NCBI GenBank assembly: GCA_963965975.1
Contig: OZ014418.1
Coordinates: 4,104,775-4,168,774, forward strand
Length of the DNA: 64,000 nucleotides
Direction: 5' to 3'
Source of the DNA: Xestospongia bergquistia
Taxonomy: Eukaryota; Porifera; Demospongiae; Haplosclerida; Petrosiidae
In this document: positions 56,825 through 64,000 of the stretch, in pieces
Layout: every line of letters begins with the position of its first letter
How positions within the stretch are numbered: the first letter of the stretch is position 1
Notes under the pieces: model-generated
Told to the model about the DNA's origin: nothing
The model's input: the letters and a program-made list of their open reading frames with translations, nothing else
Databases searched by the model: none
Position numbers and translations under genes: made by a program

Positions 56825-59089
56825 CTTTGAGAGCTTGATGGAAATGACTACTTTCTCGTCCCTGATGATCCACAAGACCCTGTCATCCTGGGAAATGATG
56901 ATGAATTTAGTGATTTGTCAGATATTGATGTGGATGATGAAGAAGGTAACTATTTATTCACACATGAAAGTGATATATGGATCTAGTATATACCAGTATA
57001 GCAACATCTCTTTCTTATTTTTTAGCAAATGCATATCTTACTTCTATCTGACATCCATCTACCTCAGTTTACAACCATACATCACCACAACCAAATAATT
57101 ATCCATCGTATGTGTCATCTACTGATACGTTACCATCTACTATCCAAACATCCTGAGTCATTACTACCCCTTACATTCAATCAACTATAGTCCAAACATC
57201 AACTCCTAACCAAACATCTTTATCATCAATTTTATCCACAGTCCAACAGTTTTTATCATTCACATTATCACTGCCACCTACCATTTAATCAACTACAATC
57301 TAAACAGCATTTCCATCTTTATCATCTATTGATTCTTTGAATCAACCATCTACTAGTCTTACTCTTCCATTGTCTAACAATTCTACATCAACATCTACTT
57401 GGTCCTCTAACTTACAACCAGTAAGCATAAAACCATTTGTGTCTTCTGTTGGTCCTAGAGTCACCATCCCAAACTCTCCATTAGAGGTTTTCAAGTTGTA
57501 TTTTACTACTGCTTTTATAGACACATAGTGCAACAAAGCAATCTATAATGCTAAACAGCTAATGGGAGACATCAAGTATGAATCATGCCAAAAATTACGG
57601 TAGAAGAAATAAAGGCTTATTTTGGTTTCATGCTTTCGACGGGAATGGTTCCTTTACCATCATTGGAGGACTATTGGAAGAGAGATCCTGTCTTCCACTA
57701 CTTACCAATAGCAGATCACATCTCCCGCAACCGTTTTCAAGGTATTTCCATTTAGTTAACAACAATACACTTGTACCTCGAGGACAAACCAGGACATGAT
57801 CGTTTGGGTAAAGTTCAGCCAGTAATTAATCACTTTTTTCAGAGATTTTCTGATTTATATGATCCACATTGTGAGCTTGCTGTTGATGAGGCAATGATCA
57901 AATTTCAGGGTAGGTCATCTCTGAAAAAATATATGCCAACGAAGCCGATTAAAAGAGGCATAAAGGAATGGGTACTTGGAGATAGCCACAATGGCTATTT
58001 CCATAAGTTTCAGATTTATTCTGGAAAAAAAGGTACTCAAGAGGTTAACCCTGGAGCAAGAGTAGTGAAGACACTCACAAAACATTTGAGAGGCAAGTTT
58101 CATACCCATTTTCTTCGACAATCAAGTCTGAAATTGCATGAAGATCTTGAAGCAGATAGATTGTATGGATGTGGAATAGCTCATAAGCATCGCATAGGAT
58201 TTCCACCTACATTGAAGACATTGAAACTCACAAACAGGTATAATACATTCAAATAAATAGCTCAAGTAGTCTTTCAGGTTTGTTTCAAACGACAGTACAG
58301 TTATGTCCACCTCAAACAATAATCACTTACACTTGAAAGCACAGTAAAGTACACTACAGTATTAGAATATATGACTTTGCCTATTGTACCTAACTACCAA
58401 ATACAATTATATTGGTAAGTATTGAATACATTTCTTACCTTATTCATAGGGGAGAATCAGTGACTCTACAGAAAAACAACATCTCTGCTACAGTTTGGCT
58501 CGATAGAAAGGCCGTGAGCATGATGTCATCAAATACACAACCATCTGCTGTAGGTACTGTACTTCGACGACAAGTTGATATAACTCGTTCCGCAATCACT
58601 TGTCCACAAAATATTATATTGTACAACAAGTACATGGGTGGAATGGACAGGGGGATCAGCTCCATGGCTATTACAGCTACAAAGTAAAGTCACACGAGCT
58701 GTATTAATATATATATAGTCTTCTGACTATTTCTTTTTAATATTACCATCACTAATACATACATTTTACGTAAAAACTATCACTCGGTAGCAACTTTTAA
58801 AAACATAATGGAGTTCCATGTTCAGCTAGCAAAAGTGTTGATTAGGTAACTACTGTAGTCGACTAAGATGTTGTCACAATGGAGGACCTATTCGTCAACT
58901 ATCTCTTCGTCATTTTTCCTGTGAAAAGATGACAACAACAAGTTGAGAAGAGGTCAATGCTCTTATCACCACATAGTTCACCACGCTCATCCTGGTATTG
59001 TAGAGAGTGCGATACTCAGCTTTGTCACACTGGTGATACTGAAGACTACTTCCTAATGTGGCACACAAAACAACACCAGTAACATGTAC

Positions 59090-59830
59090 GCAAATATAAA
59101 TCTACCTTTCATTTATAAAGTATCCATACAATATCTCATAGTTATATAAACCTGCAGTCCTCTGTTTACTAATTATCATGGATAGTTTGCTATAATCACA
59201 TTGTAACATTTACTAACACCTATAATAAAATAAAATAAAATAAAAATTGACAATGGCTACAACAGAAAAAATGTTAATGTATACATTCTACTTAGTAGTA
59301 CTCTATATTTTGAAGAACTATGTTATGCCTTCAGTAGTCTGTGGAGCTTCAGATTTACCAATCCACTTGCTTCAGCTTGGTACATGGTAAGTGTTTACTC
59401 GCGCTATTATATCTTCGTCGTAGTAATGTGTACAGCCAATTTTCAAGATATACACAAGTAGACAACAGACATTTCCTCTTGAGGAATTGATGATGGATTT
59501 GTATAGTGGAGGTGATGTACCCTTAGGTGTCCTTCAGTAGCATGACAGGTGAAGTTTTATATAGCGTGTCTACTATAGGATAGGGCTAAATGTCTGATAG
59601 AGGATAGGGTAGTGAACATCACCTATCCAACAGCTATCTCTGACTGGTTGACATATCATCATACAAGTGTCCCAATTGTTTTTAATTCCCTTACAATGAT
59701 AATAATTATAAGTCATTATTTTATAATTATGTTGAATGAGTATTAAATAATAGTGATCATATACAAATTAGAATATCATAATCTTGATGAATAAATGATG
59801 TAGTATAATCAGAGAAATAAATGTTAAAGA
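59090..59830. other. No gene recognised
   Basis: AT-rich, with a short (aaaat)n tract near 59225-59245. The left terminus of the CACTA-like element should lie here or just right of it, but I could not identify a terminal repeat. Confidence 0.5.
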
Positions 59831-59886
59831 TTGACTGCCCATGACGGTTGGTTAGGAGGCATTGGCCGCATTGACAGTTTTCCAAT

Positions 59887-61971
59887 TCAAACTCTACGCT
59901 TAGTCTGGCGAGGAGCTTGCTCTGATTTTAGGCTGTCATACATTTCATTTATTTTGTTGAAAACAGACGTAACTTTCTCACTTCTCCAAAGAAGTTCCTT
60001 CACAATAAACACTGATTTACTGTCTTCTGTGCCACTCTCATCACTAGAGATCATTTCACATTTAAGAATTTTCTTCCATTTAATTTGATCCGATTCAGAA
60101 TATGACAATTCAGAATATGACAATTTTTTAAATTGTGACTCCTTTTTGTTGAGTTTCTACTTTATGGAGAAAAGAAATAATAAATTCAGTGAACAGAGAA
60201 AATTATCAAAGATAATGACAACTTGTCTGATCATTATGAAAACACCACCCAATAACAGCATCACTGGTGTTTAAGAAGTAACAATATTAAGGTGGGAGGT
60301 TAGGAAAACAATTTGGTGCATAGTATGAACATTGCAATTTATAACAACCACAATGATTATGTCAATGGTCAAGAACAGTGGGTATTGGTGCTTGCCCTAC
60401 AACATTTGAGCTACTCGTGCATATCGTAAATTAACAGCAGTAACCCATAATGTAGAAAAATGAGTACTAATGCTTAACTAGTTAGATAGCAACCCTATAT
60501 AGGATTGTGAAAGTGTTAGCTCAAGCAGGGTTCTCCCCAGGCTCTTAAAACACAGGAGAGCACTATGCTTTCTGTTCTACCCACTACTGTTACCCCCTTA
60601 CCACTATGACTTCTTTAACCACTATGCTTTTAATTCATTAGTTATATAGATTATCTACAAATGGGTAAAAAAAATTGTAAAGCCACATTTGAGTTATTTT
60701 GTCCTAAAATTTGATCGACACTACCTATTATTTAAAGGCTTATGTTTATATGCTGTAATAATTTTTGAGACTATAATCATAATCATTATTAGCCCCAAAC
60801 ATGCTATGCAAGGATCATCAATTGTAGTAACATCTATACAAATTAGTGTTACTAACTTCTTACCTGGACAACCCTTTCTCGGCGTCGCCTCTGTATCTTT
60901 AGCTGTCCATATTTTCCAGACTGTTTAAGAGCCTCTTCTTGACAAAGACTTCTGTAGTAGGTATACGCAGCAGCTAATAAAGATTCAAGAACATTAACTA
61001 AGAATTTAACTTGTCTTAGTACTTACCACGTATATCGGTAGCTAAAAATGTTGGATTTTTTCCTTGAACTTCTTTAAGCAACAAATTAGTAATAGCTCTA
61101 TTACAGAGATCATGATAATTTGTTTTATGGTAAACAACAATGAAGATCTAATGAGAGCATGAACTTACTTACTCAGGTGAAGTATCAAAACCAGCAAAAT
61201 CCCAATCAGAATCAAGAAGAGGTCTTTCTTGTCTCAACCTAATGGAAAATTATACAACAATGACAAGATAAACAAAATACTGACAAATAATGATAACTAC
61301 CATGAGAACAGAAAAAAACAAAAATGCATACCCTGACAACAGGTGGCACAATTTTTTTTCTGCTCACTGAATCAGAGCATGATCCCGAGGAATAGGTTGT
61401 CTCTAATTTCTGCTCCATTAATTCAAGCTTAGATTCAGTCTTTTCAAGTCGTTTAACAAGTGTACCCAGCTGATTGGAAATATTTTGCAAAACATTCACA
61501 ACAGGTTGATTATTATTATATTCATCTGTTGTTTCACTGAGCTGTATGTAGCTTTCGAGCGCAATTATCCTTCTTCGTTCGTAACAGAATAGGTATGTCA
61601 GGTTTTTTTGAATTTGGGAAATTGCGTGTTTTAGTGTGACTATGTATTGGCTCACTATGGAATAGTAACCTTGGTTGGCTCTTGGCCTCACTAGGCGTTG
61701 TAGAAAGACTGACGCATTTTCTTAACTTCGTGGGTTTCTTAATAACAGACAATTTACATTTGTTTGAACGTATGGGTGGCTCATCATCAATTACTCTCGA
61801 CAAGACCTCATCACAAGTGATACAATCGGGAATAGTGTCACTTTCATAACTGTCTTCACTCTCGTCAGAAATGTTTTCCCTTTCTTCCACATTGTTTCTT
61901 TCATCTTCATCGCTCCACTCCAAAAACCTGGACAACTTTATACGTCTAGCCATCACAGACGAGCCTTTCAA
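59887..61971 (-). CDS. Accessory gene of a CACTA-like transposon, about 5 exons
   Basis: It is read divergently from the transposase gene. Exon 1 (from ATG 61953, or 61971) gives MARRIKLSRFLEWSDEDERN, a long acidic Ser/Glu region, and later a leucine-zipper-like stretch (ISNQLGTLVKRLEKTESKLE) to a donor at about 61331. Smaller exons read LRQERPLLDSDWDFAGF (61175-61241), LLLKEVQGKNPTFLATDIRG (to 61027) and YYRSLCQEEALKQSG with QRRRRER (to about 60870). The last holds CEMISSDESGTED, FIVKELLWRSEKV and VFNKINEMYDSLK (59887-60088). I recognise no enzyme. The acidic, coiled-coil and basic parts fit a DNA-binding or transposition accessory protein (inference). One frame change in exon 1 near 61600 may be an error or decay. 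Confidence 0.55.
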
Positions 61972-62121
61972 GCTGTTTCTTCTCTACAAGAGATCTCGAA
62001 AGCATGTGCTCAACTCAGGCCGCGGAGTGCATTGACCTTCAATAGACCGGCTGCATAGGGGTGGAGTTTAACTGAATTAATTTATTTGGCTCAGCCCCGC
62101 CTCAGATTGAGTCTTTGAAAA
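61972..62121. promoter_or_regulatory. Shared bidirectional promoter region (candidate)
   Basis: Only about 150 bases separate the two divergent start codons. The region is less AT-rich than its surroundings (ggccgcggagtgc near 62019). No TATA box stands out. The call rests on the head-to-head geometry. Confidence 0.5.
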
Positions 62122-64000
62122 ATGGAAGTTCCAAGTCCTAAACGTCTTCGTCCAAATCAAAGGAATTGTCCTCATTGCTGTGAAATTGTTTCATACAAAA
62201 CATACAGAGCTCATAAAAGGTTACATTATAACATTGATACCGATACATGGTTTAAAAACGATTCACTGCACAATGGACTGATAATGGACCAAATCAAGAT
62301 GATGATAATCATCATAAGGGAATAGAAAGTCCTCCGTGTTTCAGTCCTCCCAGGTATGTTGAAGGTGATGATGAAAATGATGCAACGAGTCCTCCACACT
62401 CTGAACCTGCTCTGTGTAGTGATCATTCTTGCAGTGATGACTCGGATGGTCAGTTTAGTCATGCATCTATATACATCATGTGTTATTATATATTTTTGCC
62501 ATCTGACAGTTTTCGTTTTAAATATCATTCAACTACTTTATTTTACTACCTAAAAAATCTATTTTCTTATTATTAAGTGATGATGTGTATGAAGTATGGA
62601 ATGAGTATGAATGTGATAATGATCATAACGAGCTTGATGAGGAATTACCACCAAATTAAGAAAATGAGGCCCATCCAACATCTCACATAAATGCATCGTG
62701 TACATCTTTGATGAGGTGGATGTTAGGTTTTTTCTTTTGCTCCAAATTCAGTTTCATTTTTCAGAGAGTCCTTAATATGCTATTCAAGTTTTTAAGGACT
62801 TTTTTGTTTTACTTGGGTGACTGCATCCTTCCTGTGCTGTGATTGGAGCTCAGCTCCCATCAACTCTATACATGGCACTGAAGTTATACACTAATGCACA
62901 AAGAAGATTTGAAAGCTACCTGTATGTAGGCGATGTGGTACTGTTTATAAACTTAGTGATTGTATTGATGGCCATGGTATATACCAACGAGCTAAACTAT
63001 GCACCTGCATTTCTTTTTATAGAGGAATTCACAGACAAATATGTAATGGTCTTTTGGTCAAGACTGTTGAACTTGCTACAGGCAAAAAGATTTTTTATCC
63101 ATTAATGACATACTGTTATATTGACCTTCAGACATCATTGCAACACCTTGTACATAATGAAAATTTTATGAAACACTGTACTCACTGGAAGTCCAGGAAC
63201 ATATCTGATGATACTATAACTGATGTATATGATGGTTGGATATGGAAATGCTTTTCACAGTATGATCAACATTTTTCCTTAGAGGAAGACAATTCATTTG
63301 CTTTCGTGATCAACATTGATTGGTTTCAACCACACAAACATTTAACATACTCTGTTGGTGCAATTTATTTGAGTGTTTTCAATCTACCCTGGTCACTTCG
63401 CTACAACTGCAGAACATATGTCTTATTGGAATTATTCCAGGTCCACATAAACCTGAACTAAGTGTCAATTCATATATTGCACCCTTAGTAAATGATTTAC
63501 TCCAGTTTTGGCAAGGAGTTGAACTAAATGTTGCGATAGGCTCCTATATTGAAAAAGGTAGTTCACGCTGCTATCATATGTTGTTCTTGTGACCTTCCAG
63601 CAGGTAGAAAGTTGTGTGGTTTCTTGGGACATAGTGCACACCTCGGATGTTCGAAGTGTAAAAAGTATTTTCCATCAAGGAATGACTTACTCAATTATTC
63701 TGGGTTCGATAGAACGAATTGGATTCCTTGTACAAATGACTCACATCGAAATGATGTTTCTAAGCTTTCTCAATGTAAGTCAAAGTCTGAAGTTCATCAA
63801 AAAGAAAGAGAACTTGGCTGCCGTTATTCATCTTTACTTGATCTTCCATACTTTGATGCACCAACAATATTAGTTATTGACCCAATGCATAACTTATTTT
63901 TAGGTCTTGCTGAACACTATTTCAAAAGGTTATTCATTGAAAAAGGAATCCTTTCTCAAGTAGATATTACAACGATCCAACAACAGGTTGATAAAGTGTT
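62122..64000 (+). CDS. CACTA/EnSpm-like transposase (tnp2-type), partial, runs off the window
   Basis: The ATG at 62122 opens MEVPSPKRLRPNQRNCPHCC with a C2H2-like finger (CPHC ... HKRLH). An acidic region and an intron (about 62450-62577) follow. The body continues with a DDVYEVWNEYE exon and hydrophobic FFSLL-type sequence, then in shifting frames VELATGKKIFYPLMTYCYID, LNISDDTITDVYDG-like text, FAFVINIDWFQPHKHLTYSV and GIIPGPHKPELSVNSYIAPL. Near 63600-63700 come AGRKLCGFLGH and KCKKYFPSRND; at 63855-63905 PTILVIDPMHNLFLGLAEHY. This is the tnp2 (Transposase_21) pattern, with D(G/I)xF, PGPxxP and DPMHNLFLG blocks. Stops at about 62657 and frame changes suggest decay, although unspliced introns explain some. 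Confidence 0.8.

Larger units (their letters stand above)
54619..59085 (+). mobile_element. piggyBac element, copy 2, split by a hAT
   Basis: A multi-exon piggyBac-type gene on the plus strand, interrupted after codon 13 by the hAT at 54666-56824. I could not define its terminal repeats or TTAA duplications; the coordinates are those of the gene. Confidence 0.75.
54619..59085 (+). pseudogene. piggyBac-type transposase, copy 2
   Basis: It starts MEKRPRILTKDDVL at 54619. After the hAT it continues LDGNDYFLVPDDPQDPVILG and an acidic stretch to a donor at 56946, with a likely acceptor at 57025. A Ser/Thr-rich linker follows (57030-57480), then broken core pieces and 57771-58256 with ELAVDEAMIKFQGRSSLKKY (first Asp) and GIKEWVLGDSHNGYFHKF. 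RKHRIGFPP-like sequence ends at an intron (about 58238-58449). Next is LYNKYMGGMDRG (third Asp region, 58619-58655). A C-terminal Cys finger, WYCRECDTQLCHTGD with WHTKQH, is at 58992-59083. Frameshifts near 57580, 58105 and 58660 and a TGA at codon 15 inactivate it. Confidence 0.87.

Overview
This window is eukaryotic DNA: AT-rich, intron-bearing and without operons. It is made almost entirely of transposable elements of animal type: piggyBac, hAT, CACTA-like, DIRS, Gypsy, Copia, and LINEs with a restriction-like endonuclease. The mix suggests an invertebrate metazoan, perhaps a sponge or cnidarian; that placement is inference from element families only. I see no intact single-copy host gene and no RNA gene. 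Most coding regions are decayed.

Layout. (1) 1-26460 is a large imperfect inverted duplication. The left arm (1 to about 11800, minus sense) and right arm (about 20050 to 26460, plus sense) share, in mirrored order: an integrase-core gene, a HECT E3-ligase scrap, an array of about 190-bp tandem repeats, a LINE fragment with YADD reverse transcriptase, and a minisatellite of about 45 bp. The left arm also holds a LINE (3806-9960) split by a hAT transposon (4215-7304). The spacer holds a DIRS retrotransposon (14648-19297) with its inverted repeats and internal complementary region visible. (2) 27434-32196 holds two more LINEs, tail to tail in (TAA)n microsatellite. (3) 33053-41296 is a minus-strand Gypsy-class element with a 5-bp target duplication. 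It is invaded by a Copia element (5-bp duplication), a MITE (8-bp duplication) and a CpG-rich insert of unknown kind. (4) 41400-54600 is a patchwork of integrase, HECT and PARP-like pieces, interrupted by a piggyBac and by a 4.5-kb transposon with a DUF7869-like product. (5) 54619-59085 is a second piggyBac split by a hAT with a perfect 8-bp duplication. (6) 59887-64000 is a two-gene, head-to-head CACTA-like transposon that runs off the window.

How the parts relate. Nesting gives a relative chronology: each host element is older than its guest. LINE copies sit in (TAA)n tracts and use each other's tails as landing sites. The integrase family recurs at least four times and repeatedly lies beside HECT ubiquitin-ligase sequence. 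In one locus (50842-52894, minus) a PARP-like domain, HECT lobe and integrase N terminus follow each other on one strand, which is the most unusual arrangement here.
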